The notes: generated by a model not told the origin, from the letters alone. A stretch of 21,351 nucleotides of DNA from an uncultured Lachnospiraceae bacterium (GCA_910588865.1 CAJUSJ010000070.1:1-21351), one strand, 5' to 3'. Shown: positions 11,681 through 20,030, counted from the first letter of the stretch. Made by a program: numbers and translations.

Positions 11681-13378
11681 TTACCTTCCTCCAATCAACA
11701 CTTTCTTACCAGAAAAAGCAAAGCCATATTTGCGTATTTTTTCCGCGGGGACCCCTTTTTCCATGAGCATAACCTCATATTTCTGCCTGTCGATCTGGGC
11801 CAACGCCTCCTTCACTGTGTCAGACAGTTCCTTCTCATCATCTGTATCCTGTACCTTAAATTCCAGGATGATTCCATCCTCTTCCTGTCTCCTCGGTTCT
11901 AACATCACATCATACCTTCCAAACCCGCTCTCCCTGTTGGAAGTCAGAATATATCTGTCCGCCAGTTCCACCATCAATCCCAGCACAAACCCATGGTAGA
12001 AGCGTTCCGGCTCCTCTTCAGACGGGTTTTTCCCTGTATCGAAATAACTGAACGTGGTCAGCGCGACCCGGTTCATATAAGTATTCATCGCCTTGACATT
12101 TCCAAGGAGCAGTGCCTTAATAAAATCATTGTAGCCTGCCGATGGGGCGGCAAACCATTTCCTTACCATTTTCTGAAACATGGTCCTTACCTCAAAATTA
12201 GTAAGTTCCAGTTCATACTCCTCTTTCCACTCCCCAAAATCCGAGATATATTCTTTCAGATTTCTGACCTTCAAATATCCGCTGGCAAGCAGTAAACTCC
12301 AGATTGCCTGGTCGCTGTCATTCAGCTGGTCATAGACAATCTGCTCATCTATCTCTTCTGTGACAGTCTCTCCCCGCAGCAAACTCTCAAATTTGATTTT
12401 CAGATCTTTGCTGCCTTCCCGTATCAGCTTCCCCGCCAGACTGTTGGAACTGGAATTGGCCCAATACGCCGACAGCCGCTTTTTATCCAGATAGTTTAAA
12501 ATTGACCATGGATTGTAGATATCCCTCCTGCCGCCAAAGGTAAAACCATCATACCAGTCCTTTACTTCCCGTTTCCTGTCAGAAAGGCCAAACTCATCCA
12601 GAGCGGCAAAGACCTCCTCCTCCGTAAATCCAAAGCAATCCCCATATGCCTCTGAAGTTGTGGTTATAACCTCCAGATTATTTAAATCCGAAAAAATAGA
12701 CTCTTTCCCCACTCTTGTAATCCCGGTCATAATTGCCCGCTCCAGGTAGGGATTGGTCTTGAACGCCGCGTTAAACATGCTTCTGGTAAAAGATACCATT
12801 TCCTCCCAATACCCGTTTACATAGGCCTCCTCCATGGGGGTGTCATACTCATCCAGAAGAATGATCACCTTTTTTCCATAATACCTTGACAAATATATCG
12901 ATAACTGATGAATCGCCATTGTTGCCGCTGTGTCATTCATATCCTCTGACACGGATTCAAAAAAACGTTTTCCCCGGTTTCCAAGCACATCACTGTCCAA
13001 CAAAAATTCATATTCGGAATACAGATTCGAAAGCATGTGACAAATTTTTTCCCGCGCGCTGTCATAATTGGACTCTTTTATATTAGCGAAAGTAAGGTTA
13101 ATCACCGGATATGTTCCCTGAAGTTTTCTGAACTTTTCATTATCCCATATCCGCAGACCCCGAAACAGGTCGTCTCTTCCTGCGTATTTTATGGAAAAAA
13201 AGGATTCGATCATATCCATAGTCAAAGTTTTTCCAAACCGCCGCGGACGGGCTATGAGCGTCACATTGTCGCCGCTTTCCCACCACTCTTTAATAAATGG
13301 TGTTTTGTCAATATAAAAATAATCTTCTCTCCGTATTACCTCAAAACTCTGGTTTCCGATCCCCACTGTCCTCGCCAT
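11681..13378 (-). CDS. AAA-ATPase-like protein with C-terminal PD-(D/E)XK domain
   Basis: 565 residues. The N-terminal text YFYIDKTPFIKEW, Walker A RPRRFGKT (44-51) and Walker B VIILLDEYDTP (from 171) define the AAA-ATPase_like family. The C-terminal part contains SGFGRYDVMLEP and GIILEFKVQ, the D...ExK pattern of the PDDEXK_9 domain, and ends KIRKYGFAFSGKKVLIGG. These proteins occur in many copies in Lachnospiraceae and other gut anaerobes and have no settled function. The start is the ATG after AGGAG. The C-terminus is closely similar to the partial gene at the right edge (shared NRESGFGRYDVM). It is more distant from the ATPase at 2656-4254. Confidence 0.92.
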   Translation of the reverse strand: MARTVGIGNQSFEVIRREDYFYIDKTPFIKEWWESGDNVTLIARPRRFGKTLTMDMIESFFSIKYAGRDDLFRGLRIWDNEKFRKLQGTYPVINLTFANIKESNYDSAREKICHMLSNLYSEYEFLLDSDVLGNRGKRFFESVSEDMNDTAATMAIHQLSIYLSRYYGKKVIILLDEYDTPMEEAYVNGYWEEMVSFTRSMFNAAFKTNPYLERAIMTGITRVGKESIFSDLNNLEVITTTSEAYGDCFGFTEEEVFAALDEFGLSDRKREVKDWYDGFTFGGRRDIYNPWSILNYLDKKRLSAYWANSSSNSLAGKLIREGSKDLKIKFESLLRGETVTEEIDEQIVYDQLNDSDQAIWSLLLASGYLKVRNLKEYISDFGEWKEEYELELTNFEVRTMFQKMVRKWFAAPSAGYNDFIKALLLGNVKAMNTYMNRVALTTFSYFDTGKNPSEEEPERFYHGFVLGLMVELADRYILTSNRESGFGRYDVMLEPRRQEEDGIILEFKVQDTDDEKELSDTVKEALAQIDRQKYEVMLMEKGVPAEKIRKYGFAFSGKKVLIGGR

Positions 13379-13415
13379 AACCCGATCAGCTCCTTTTTTC
13401 CACTTCTTTATCTAC

Positions 13416-13444
13416 ATCTTAGCATGGAAATCTTCCTTATTCAA
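13416..13444 (-). promoter_or_regulatory. Promoter of the 11681-13378 ATPase gene
   Basis: Minus strand TTGAAT (13439-13444), 17-base spacer, TAAGAT (13416-13421). Transcription would start about 30 bases before the ATG. Further upstream, GTTCACA occurs twice ten bases apart (around 13488-13508), a possible binding site of unknown factor. Confidence 0.55.
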
Positions 13445-13556
13445 GCTGGCTTTCCACCGGAAATACGGGAAGCTGATACAGGTGTTACTGTTCACACGCG
13501 TTCACAGCAACTGACCAAATTCCTCTCCTGTCCGCTTTTGAAGACCAGATGCCAGA

Positions 13557-13586
13557 TTAACCTTGTGTTTTTTGCCCATTTATAGT
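13557..13586 (+). promoter_or_regulatory. Weak candidate promoter of the ROK gene
   Basis: TTAACC (13557-13562), 18-base spacer, TATAGT (13581-13586), about 45 bases before the ATG. The -35 element is poor, so this is tentative. Confidence 0.3.
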
Positions 13587-13630
13587 ACCATGCTTTTATC
13601 AAATCTTTTTGAAAAGGGAGGGATTTTCCC

Positions 13631-14722
13631 ATGGGACAGAACAACCGGTCCAGGATCGCCCGTTTTATCTTGAGAGAAGGGTCCGCGTCAAAGCCGGAGA
13701 TCGCCTCCTCCTTAAAGCTCAGCATGCCTACTGTCCTCCAAAGTGTGAAAGACCTGATGGACGGGGGCGTCATAGAGGAGGTGGGCGAATATGAATCCAC
13801 TGGCGGTAGAAAGGCCAAGGCCCTGTCCGTGGTGCCGGATATCCGGTACGGGGTGGGCATGGACATTACCGCCAATCATGTAAGTTTCGTTCTCATTGAT
13901 TTGAAGGGAGATGTGCTCCACCACAAGAGAATGAGGCAGGCTTACCAACATTCCCCGGCCTACTACCAGTCTGTCAGGGACAACCTGGATCTTTTCATCC
14001 AGGAGACCGGGGCAGACCCCGCAAAGCTTCTTGGCACAGGCATCTCCCTCCCCGGAATCATTGACCGCTCCGCCAATCTTTTGGTAAAATCCCACAGCTT
14101 AAATGTGGAAAATATAAGCCTCCAGGTAATAAGCCAGTATTTTGACCAGACACCTGCTTATGAAAATGACGCCAGCGCCGCCGCCATGGCGGAATTGAGG
14201 CATCACAGCCGGGATGCGGTGTATCTTTCCCTGAGCAACACGGTTGGCGGAGCCATCTACATGAATCACACCCTCTATGCCGGAGACCATTTCCGCAGCG
14301 GGGAGTTTGGCCACATGGTTCTGATCCCCGGGGGAAGGACCTGTTACTGCGGCAAAAAGGGCTGTGTGGATGCTTACTGCTCCGCGAAGGTTCTGTCTGA
14401 CAGGGCCGGAGGCAGCCTGGAGGGCTTTTTTGAAAAGCTTGAGGCCAGAGAACCAGAGGCAGAGGCTTTGTGGGACCGCTACACAGACCATCTGGCCATT
14501 GTTATCAGCAACCTCCGGATGAGCTTTGACTGCGACATCGTCCTGGGGGGCTATGTGGGGGGCTTCCTAAAGCCTTACCTGGCCCGGTTAGGACATCGTG
14601 TGCTGGAGTATAACCGGTTTGACCGGGATTCTTCCTATATCCGGGTCTGCCGCTATGCCCGGGAAGCCTCTGCCGTGGGAGTCGCCCTGACGTTCGCGGA
14701 GCAATACCTGGACAGGATCTGA
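13631..14722 (+). CDS. ROK family transcriptional regulator
   Basis: 363 residues; GGGAGGG eight bases or so before the ATG. Residues about 5-70 form a winged helix (RSRIARFILREGSASKPEIA, then LSMPTVLQSVKDLMDGGVIEE with a TGGRKAKAL wing). The rest is a ROK sugar-kinase-like fold: GTGISLPGIID, ENDASAAAMAEL, and the zinc-binding GEFGHMVLIPGG followed by CYCGKKGCVDAYC. Such proteins (XylR/NagC type) are usually repressors released by a sugar or sugar phosphate. It lies 114 bases upstream of the alcohol dehydrogenase gene, whose promoter carries a palindrome at the transcription start, so control of that gene is likely. The inducer cannot be read from the sequence. Confidence 0.92.
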   Translation: MGQNNRSRIARFILREGSASKPEIASSLKLSMPTVLQSVKDLMDGGVIEEVGEYESTGGRKAKALSVVPDIRYGVGMDITANHVSFVLIDLKGDVLHHKRMRQAYQHSPAYYQSVRDNLDLFIQETGADPAKLLGTGISLPGIIDRSANLLVKSHSLNVENISLQVISQYFDQTPAYENDASAAAMAELRHHSRDAVYLSLSNTVGGAIYMNHTLYAGDHFRSGEFGHMVLIPGGRTCYCGKKGCVDAYCSAKVLSDRAGGSLEGFFEKLEAREPEAEALWDRYTDHLAIVISNLRMSFDCDIVLGGYVGGFLKPYLARLGHRVLEYNRFDRDSSYIRVCRYAREASAVGVALTFAEQYLDRI

Positions 14723-14743
14723 CCATAATTTTTTTGTGCCCTA

Positions 14744-14791
14744 TTGACAAATCTGGCTGCCAGTGGGATAATGTAATCACTTTAGTAAAGT
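14744..14791 (+). promoter_or_regulatory. Promoter and operator of the alcohol dehydrogenase gene
   Basis: TTGACA (14744-14749), 17-base spacer, GATAAT (14767-14772). Starting at the predicted transcription start is the palindrome ACTTT-AGT-AAAGT (14779-14791), well placed for a repressor such as the adjacent ROK protein. Confidence 0.75.
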
Positions 14792-14836
14792 ATTTTATAA
14801 AACTCTATACAAAAAAACAGAAAGGAAGTATGAGAG

Positions 14837-15862
14837 ATGTTACAGCAGGTCATGACAGCGCCAGGGGAGATCATATTTCGGGAGGTTCCCACGCCGGAGC
14901 CGAAAAAGGGGGAGGTTCTGATCAAGATCATGAAGATCGGCGTGTGCGGTTCTGATATTCACGTCTACCACGGAGAGCACCCATTTACCAAATATCCGGT
15001 GACCCAGGGACATGAGGTGTCCGGTGAGATCGCGGCAGTAGGGGAAGGGGTGGAGGGATTCGCGCCAGGCCAGAAGGTGACCATCCAGCCTCAGGTGGTG
15101 TGCGGCAAGTGCTATCCCTGCCGTCACGGCAAATACAATCTGTGTGAAGAGTTAAAGGTCATGGGGTTCCAGACCACCGGCGTGGCCTCCCGCTATTTTG
15201 CCGTGGACGCGTCTAAGGTCACAGCTCTTCCGGAAAACTTAAGCTTTGACGAGGGAGCCATGATCGAGCCTCTGGCAGTGGCTGTCCACGGGGTGCGGCA
15301 GGCCGGTGATGTAAATGGCCTTAAAATCGCCGTCCTGGGCGCGGGTCCCATCGGGATCCTGGTTGCCCAGACCGCCAAGGGCATGGGAGCCGAAAGCGTA
15401 ATGATCACCGATGTCAGCGACGTCCGTCTGGCAAAGGCAAAGGAGTGCAAGGTTGATTTCTGTGTAAACACAAAGAACAAAGATTTCGGCGAAGCCATGG
15501 TGGAGAATTTCGGCCCCGACAAGGCAGATATCATCTACGACTGCGCGGGAAACAATATCACCATGGGCCAGGCCATCAAGTATGCCAGAAAAGGCAGCAC
15601 CATCATATTGGTCGCGGTATTTGCCGGCGAAGCCAAGGTGGATCTGGCTGTGCTTAATGATCACGAACTGGATCTGAACACCACCATGATGTACCGGAAC
15701 GAGGATTACATAGAAGCCATCCGCCTGGTAAATGAGAAAAAGGTGGTCTTAGCTCCCCTGATCTCCAAACACTTTGCTTTCCAGGACTATCTTAAAGCTT
15801 ACCAGTATATTGACGCTAACCGGGAATCCACCATGAAGGTGATCATCAACGTCCAGGAGTAA
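14837..15862 (+). CDS. Zinc-dependent alcohol (polyol) dehydrogenase, MDR family
   Basis: 341 residues; AGGAAG about eight bases upstream decides this ATG over an out-of-frame ATG at 14830. The N-terminal GroES-like domain has the catalytic zinc ligands (GVCGSDIHVYHG, GHEVSGEI) and the four-cysteine structural zinc loop CGKCYPCRHGKYNLC. The Rossmann domain has VLGAGPIGIL. The overall pattern is that of sorbitol, xylitol, threonine or butanediol dehydrogenases, which oxidise a secondary alcohol with NAD(P). The gene appears to be the target of the upstream ROK regulator, so a sugar-alcohol substrate is most likely, but this is inference. It converges with the next gene; the stops are four bases apart. 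Confidence 0.93.
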   Translation: MLQQVMTAPGEIIFREVPTPEPKKGEVLIKIMKIGVCGSDIHVYHGEHPFTKYPVTQGHEVSGEIAAVGEGVEGFAPGQKVTIQPQVVCGKCYPCRHGKYNLCEELKVMGFQTTGVASRYFAVDASKVTALPENLSFDEGAMIEPLAVAVHGVRQAGDVNGLKIAVLGAGPIGILVAQTAKGMGAESVMITDVSDVRLAKAKECKVDFCVNTKNKDFGEAMVENFGPDKADIIYDCAGNNITMGQAIKYARKGSTIILVAVFAGEAKVDLAVLNDHELDLNTTMMYRNEDYIEAIRLVNEKKVVLAPLISKHFAFQDYLKAYQYIDANRESTMKVIINVQE

Positions 15863-15866
15863 GCTT

Positions 15867-16253
15867 TTAAAACCGGCCCCGGGTCTGTTTTTTCTTTTTT
15901 GACCCGGTGGCCGCGAAACTTATATCGATGAGATCTTGGACCTTCTTCTCTTCCACGGTGCCGTCAAGAAGCACTGTGATCCAGTGTTCCTTGTTCATGT
16001 GGTAGCCAGGGCAGATGCCCTTGTCCCGGATCAGCATATCCCGGAACATCCTGTCGTCGATTTTCAGATTGATCACATCCACACAGCCATCGCCTGTAAG
16101 CCCCAGCTTTGCCCTGGCCACGCTCATCACCAAGGCAAACCATTTTTTATTATCACTGTGGCGAAAAACCGCGTTGTCGTCGTATTTGCTCCACGGATAA
16201 TCCGGGGATGCTTTGTATTTGTTTTTAATGTATGTAAAAATCCTTTCCCGCAT
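15867..16253 (-). CDS. MmcQ/YjbR family protein
   Basis: 128 residues, start after GAGGAG. The text PDYPWSKYDDNAVFRHSDNKKWFALV, then GLTGDGCVDVINLKIDD, GICPGYHMNKEHWITVLLDG and LIDISFAATGSKKK matches the YjbR (CyaY-like fold) family, proposed to bind DNA, with unknown role. The lysine-rich tail is encoded by the T runs of a stem-loop (CGGCCCCGGGTC 15874-15885 with GACCCGGTGGCCG 15901-15913), which may also help end the convergent dehydrogenase transcript. It follows the HxlR gene after 26 bases and is probably in the same transcript. Confidence 0.9.
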   Translation of the reverse strand: MRERIFTYIKNKYKASPDYPWSKYDDNAVFRHSDNKKWFALVMSVARAKLGLTGDGCVDVINLKIDDRMFRDMLIRDKGICPGYHMNKEHWITVLLDGTVEEKKVQDLIDISFAATGSKKKKQTRGRF

Positions 16254-16279
16254 GATCGGATCTCCTCAACCCAGTCTCT

Positions 16280-16612
16280 TTATAATCGGTTCTGGTCTCC
16301 CCACTCACACATGGAATCCAATATGGGGATCAGCGTCTTCCCCCGTTTTGTCAAAGAATACTCCACCTTTGGGGGAATCTGGGGATATTCCTCCCTGTGG
16401 ACCAGCTGATCCGCCTCCAGCTCCTTTAATGTGGAACTCAGCGTCTTATAAGAAATCTCCCCAATATATTTTTTCATCTCATTAAACCGGACAACCCCAA
16501 ACTCCATCAGCGTATATAAAATCGTCATCTTGTATTTTCCGTTGATGAGAGACAAAGTATAGCTGAAGCCCGTTGTTCCCAGGCATTCCTGGGAAATACA
16601 CCGTGTACCCAT
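16280..16612 (-). CDS. HxlR family winged-helix regulator
   Basis: 110 residues from the ATG at 16612, which has AAGGAG eight bases upstream; longer frames reaching 16711 would cross the divergent promoter. Features are an early cysteine (CISQECLG), SLINGKYKMTILYTLMEFGVVRFNEMKKYI and ISYKTLSSTLKELEADQLVHREEYPQIPPKVEYSLTKRG, the classic HxlR/DUF24 winged helix. Such proteins sense electrophiles, oxidants or quinones, often through the conserved N-terminal cysteine, and control adjacent reductase genes. It is divergent from two flavodoxin-like reductases, which fits that role. Confidence 0.92.
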   Translation of the reverse strand: MGTRCISQECLGTTGFSYTLSLINGKYKMTILYTLMEFGVVRFNEMKKYIGEISYKTLSSTLKELEADQLVHREEYPQIPPKVEYSLTKRGKTLIPILDSMCEWGDQNRL

Positions 16613-16631
16613 TTTACGCTCTCCTTTAGGT

Positions 16632-16684
16632 AAGTACCGCACTTTTATGTGCGTACTTGTTTTTTGTTTCATTCTTGCTATGAT
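16632..16684 (+). promoter_or_regulatory. Divergent regulatory region: inverted repeat and promoter of the flavoprotein genes
   Basis: AAGTACCGCAC (16632-16642) and GTGCGTACTT (16649-16658) form an inverted repeat with a one-base bulge, ending on the -35 element TTGTTT (16657-16662). The -10 is TATGAT (16679-16684) after 16 bases. The repeat lies 20 bases before the HxlR start, so HxlR binding there could control both directions. Confidence 0.6.
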
Positions 16685-16736
16685 TGTAATATCAGACGCG
16701 GAAAAAGTCAATCCCGCACATCAAGGAGGACCTATT

Positions 16737-17282
16737 ATGAGCAAGAAGATCGTAGTGATTACCGGAAGCCCCCGCAAAAACGGCAACAGCTTTGCCATGA
16801 CCGACGCCTTTATCAAGGCGGCAGAATCCAAAGGCCATTCCGTCACCCGCTTTGACGCGGCCATGAAGAATGTGGGAGGCTGTCATGCCTGTGAGACCTG
16901 CTTTAAGACAGGAAAAGCCTGTTCCTTTGACGATGATTTCAACGCCATCGCCCCGGCTATCCAGGAAGCGGACACGGTGGTATTTACCATGCCGGTTTAC
17001 TGGTATTCCGTCCCTGCCCAGATCAAGGGTGTTATTGACAGGCTGTTCTCTTTCTGTGTGGCCGGGAAGGATATCGCGGGAAAAGAGTGCGCTCTCATCA
17101 CCTGCTGCGAGGAGCATGACATGTCTGTCATGGACGGAGTCCGGGTTCCCATAGAGCGCTCCGCCGCTTTGCTGAAATGGAATATGGTTGGAGAAGTTTT
17201 AGTGCCCGGTGTTCTGAATACGGGAGATATTGAGAATACAGACGGATGCGCCCAGGCCGCCGCTCTGGCTGAGAAAATATAA
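16737..17282 (+). CDS. Flavodoxin family NAD(P)H-dependent oxidoreductase
   Basis: 181 residues from the ATG at 16737 after AAGGAGG. The start KKIVVITGSPRKNGNSFAM is the FMN phosphate-binding loop of NADPH-dependent FMN reductases, and MPVYWYSVPAQIKGVIDR is the second flavin-contact motif. A cysteine-rich segment GGCHACETCFKTGKAC (from about residue 46) is the C-x2-C pattern often seen in this iron-sulfur-flavoprotein-like group. First gene of a two-gene unit with 22 bases to the next; likely controlled by the divergent HxlR protein in response to reactive electrophiles or quinones. Confidence 0.92.
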   Translation: MSKKIVVITGSPRKNGNSFAMTDAFIKAAESKGHSVTRFDAAMKNVGGCHACETCFKTGKACSFDDDFNAIAPAIQEADTVVFTMPVYWYSVPAQIKGVIDRLFSFCVAGKDIAGKECALITCCEEHDMSVMDGVRVPIERSAALLKWNMVGEVLVPGVLNTGDIENTDGCAQAAALAEKI

Positions 17283-17304
17283 CAAGGACCGGAGGAACCA
17301 CATT

Positions 17305-17856
17305 ATGAGCAAAAACATCGTGATACTAAACGGAAGTCCCCGCAGAAAGGGAAACACCTCCGCGCTGGTGAGAGAATTCACCAAAGGCGCTGAGAGCGGG
17401 GGCAATAAGGTGACGGAATTTTTCTTAAATGACATGGATATCCGGGGATGCAGAGGATGCTTTGGAGGTCACAGCGGCAGGGAGTGTCCCTGCGCTCAAA
17501 AGGATGATATGAACCAGATCTATCCGGCTGTAAAAGACTGCCAAGTCATCATCCTCGCCACTCCTCTGTACTACTGGAACATGAGCGGCCAGATCCGGAC
17601 AGCGGTTGACCGGCTGTTTGCCTTAGAGGAGGGGGACGGCAATCTTCTCAGAGGCCACGGCAGGTCTTCCGCGCTGCTGATGGCCGCGGAGGGCAACGGA
17701 TTTGAGGATGTTGTCCTCTATTATGACCACCTTATGGAGCACTTGAGGTGGGAAAATCTGGGCCATGTCCTTGCCGGAGGAAACGGTGACCCAGGGGACA
17801 TCGAAGGGAAAGCGGAACTTCAAAAAGCCTATGAGCTTGGAAGGTCAATCAGATAG
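17305..17856 (+). CDS. Flavodoxin family NAD(P)H-dependent oxidoreductase (tandem paralogue)
   Basis: 183 residues from the ATG at 17305 (GGAGG upstream). It begins KNIVILNGSPRRKGNTSALV and carries RGCRGCFGGHSGRECPC and ATPLYYWNMSGQIRTAVDRLF, a clear paralogue of the preceding gene with the same flavin-binding layout. The duplication suggests two substrates or a heteromeric pair; neither can be named from the sequence. Confidence 0.92.
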   Translation: MSKNIVILNGSPRRKGNTSALVREFTKGAESGGNKVTEFFLNDMDIRGCRGCFGGHSGRECPCAQKDDMNQIYPAVKDCQVIILATPLYYWNMSGQIRTAVDRLFALEEGDGNLLRGHGRSSALLMAAEGNGFEDVVLYYDHLMEHLRWENLGHVLAGGNGDPGDIEGKAELQKAYELGRSIR

Positions 17857-17857
17857 A

Positions 17858-18059
17858 GATCAGACATGGATTGGGGTTGACATGGGGCAATCAGGGTCGT
17901 ACAGAAGCTCCGGGTCTGATCCATACCCTCAGCGTATTTGCGAGTTTTCCTTTGCGAAGCACAGTATAGTCATTTTGTTAAAAGAACATTAAACAAGAAC
18001 AGCGCTGCCATCCTTCTCCCCCCAAACCAGGAGAAAAAATGGCAACACTGTCTTGGTTT
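17858..18059. repeat. Inverted repeats between convergent genes, including a 69-base imperfect hairpin
   Basis: The 222-base gap holds no gene. Two structures are seen. GATCAGAC (17858-17865) pairs with GTCTGATC (17914-17921). A long imperfect stem runs from 17991-18019 (including GCTGCCAT and TTCTCC) to 18030-18059 (GGAGAA, ATGGCA, CTTGGTTT) with a ten-base loop. It lies past the stops of both the flavoprotein gene and htrA, so it may end both transcripts, although no T run follows it. A decayed small transposable repeat is also possible. Confidence 0.45.
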
Positions 18060-18078
18060 ATGGCTTACATCCTTTCGT

Positions 18079-19515
18079 TCAGCCCATGGCATATGGTCTT
18101 TTTCCCAGATCCCTCTCCGCGCTTTCCGCCTCTTCTCTTTCCGAAGCCAGGGCGCGCTCAAGGGTAAGGGATACGGTCTTATGACTGTACCTTCCCTCTT
18201 CCAGAACCTTTAATGTCACTTCAACGGTTTCTCCGGCAGCATAGTACTGAAGGAGCTCCCGCAGGCCCTGGATATTGGTAATGGCTTTGCCGTCAAATTC
18301 TGTAATAACATCACCCTTTACCATGCCCGCGGCCTCCGCGGCGCCGCCCTCTGTTACATCCACAATATAGACGCCTGTGGGAATACCATAGGTCTGGCCC
18401 ATGGCCGAGTCAACGGTGATGCCGGAAATACCCATGTTTGATCTCTGGCTTTCCTCCACCTTGGCCCGGGTTGTCTCGTTCATTAAGGATTCGATGATAT
18501 GGGAAACCCTGGAGACCGGAATGGCGTAGCCCATGCCCTCCACTTCTGTGCTGGACATCTTCGCGGAGTTAATGCCAACCACCTCCCCGTTCATATTGAC
18601 CAGGGCACCGCCGCTGTTTCCTGGATTGATAGCCGCGTCCGTCTGGATATAGGTGGGTGCCTCTTCACCTTGGGCCAAGGGATCGTCCCCGCCGCCGGCA
18701 ATGGAACGGTTTTTAGCGCTTACAATGCCTGTGGTCACAGACTGCCCGTAGCCAAGGGCATTGCCGATGGCCACAACCTGTTCCCCTACCTTTAAGGCCT
18801 CGGAATCCCCAATAGAAGCTACCTTGATCTGTGCCATGGTGTCCAAGGAAATACTGCTCAGCGGAATAGCGATAACCGCAAGATCATTGGCAGCATCCGT
18901 ACCTTTTATGCTGGCCTCATAGGCCTGATTATCAACAAAGCACACGGTAAGCATATCTGCGTTCTCCACAACATGACAGTTGGTGACGATCAGCAGCTCT
19001 TCCCCGTTTTTCCCAATGATGAAGCCAGAACCAGCGCTTTCCGTTTCCATGAGCCGGGACTGTCCGCCATATCCGAACATGCTGAAATAATTCTTTATCT
19101 CCTGAACAGATTTATTGGTGATGGAGACAATGGATGGCATTACGGATTCCGCGATATCGGAAACATCCAGATTCCCCCTGGCTGTCCGTGCCGCCCCGGC
19201 CGAGGCGATCCGCAGCGCGCTCTGGGATTCCTGGCTGTCTGACAGGGAGACCGCGGCAGAGGTGTTGTCCGCTTCCGGCGTTGTATAAGAGGTGTAACCG
19301 GCAATATGGTTCACTGTCTGGAAGGTTCCCGCCGCCACCCCTCCAAACAACACAGCGCTCAAGGTGATCGCGCCCAGCTTTTTTACGGCGCGCCCTGTCC
19401 TGCCGCTGTGTTGTTTTTTTGATTTTCGCGCAGGAGCTTGATTAAGTTCACCGCCCTGGCAGCCGTATTGATCCATGTTGTCTTTATTTTCAAAATTATT
19501 GTTATACTCTGACAT
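18079..19515 (-). CDS. htrA: HtrA/DegP-type serine protease with PDZ domain
   Basis: 478 residues from the ATG at 19515, which has AAGGAG eight bases upstream; a GTG nine bases earlier lies inside that site. A cytoplasmic basic stretch of about 45 residues is followed by a membrane anchor (LGAITLSAVLFGGVAAGTF), so the protease faces the cell exterior. The trypsin-like domain has the triad His181 (TNCHVV), Asp211 (ANDLAV) and Ser301 (NPGNSGGAL). A PDZ domain follows (GVYIVDVTEGGAAEAAGMVKGDVI). HtrA proteins degrade or refold misfolded secreted proteins. A -10-like TATACT (about 60 bases upstream) is present without a clear -35. Confidence 0.95.
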   Translation of the reverse strand: MSEYNNNFENKDNMDQYGCQGGELNQAPARKSKKQHSGRTGRAVKKLGAITLSAVLFGGVAAGTFQTVNHIAGYTSYTTPEADNTSAAVSLSDSQESQSALRIASAGAARTARGNLDVSDIAESVMPSIVSITNKSVQEIKNYFSMFGYGGQSRLMETESAGSGFIIGKNGEELLIVTNCHVVENADMLTVCFVDNQAYEASIKGTDAANDLAVIAIPLSSISLDTMAQIKVASIGDSEALKVGEQVVAIGNALGYGQSVTTGIVSAKNRSIAGGGDDPLAQGEEAPTYIQTDAAINPGNSGGALVNMNGEVVGINSAKMSSTEVEGMGYAIPVSRVSHIIESLMNETTRAKVEESQRSNMGISGITVDSAMGQTYGIPTGVYIVDVTEGGAAEAAGMVKGDVITEFDGKAITNIQGLRELLQYYAAGETVEVTLKVLEEGRYSHKTVSLTLERALASEREEAESAERDLGKRPYAMG

Positions 19516-19579
19516 AACCGTCACTCCTTTTCTTAATTGTTATGATCAGAGTATAAAGAAAAAATGTGATGAATCTGCG

Positions 19580-19594
19580 GCTAATTCGCGAAAA
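19580..19594 (-). repeat. Partial match to the recombination site (half-site)
   Basis: On the minus strand TTTTCGCGAATTAGC, 14 of 15 matching TTTTCGCGGATTAGC of site 1 (arm plus the first bases of the core). The second arm is not conserved. It lies between the unknown gene and htrA. It may be a chance match or a decayed site. Confidence 0.3.
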
Positions 19595-19609
19595 AAGTGT
19601 GATTTTCCC

Positions 19610-19951
19610 TTATGACCTCACACGCAGTTTGCCTACGATCACCTTTGCCATGATCGCGAACTGTTTTCTCTTGATCCCATTGTCCGTGGTGCCGGTCTTC
19701 AGATACCCTCTCTCATCGTAATGAAACAGCATGTCTGTAATGAGCATCCGCCACACCCGCTCGTTTGTCATGTGCATCTCCTTCACGAGATTATAAAAAT
19801 CCTCACAGAATGAATCAAATACCTCCTCTTTTACCTGGGGATTGTAGAATTCGAATATCTGAGTGAACATCTTCTTGATGCTCTCCAAATCAAATTCACA
19901 AAATACAACATTGCTCTGGTTGATCTCTTTGCTGTAAGAATAGCCATCCAT
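19610..19951 (-). CDS. Hypothetical protein, 113 residues
   Basis: A frame with a strong ribosome binding site (GGAGGG before the ATG). The protein is soluble, mostly helical, with FDLESIKKMFTQIFEFYNPQVKEEVFDSF and a central NLVKEMHMTNERVWRMLITDML, ending in a basic stretch. I do not recognise the family. It is upstream of htrA on the same strand with 94 bases between, so the two may or may not share a transcript. Confidence 0.65.
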   Translation of the reverse strand: MDGYSYSKEINQSNVVFCEFDLESIKKMFTQIFEFYNPQVKEEVFDSFCEDFYNLVKEMHMTNERVWRMLITDMLFHYDERGYLKTGTTDNGIKRKQFAIMAKVIVGKLRVRS

Positions 19952-20030
19952 CTTTTATTCCCTCCTTTTTTCCAATAAATAATATTTTAGCATTATCTAA
20001 CAGAGAATGCAAGAAGAGAGAAAAAATCCC

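Noticed and set aside
13488..13508. Direct repeat GTTCACA-CGC-GTTCACA as a recombination or repeat-family site
   Set aside because: Only seven bases per copy and found once; recorded merely as a possible binding site upstream of the ATPase promoter.
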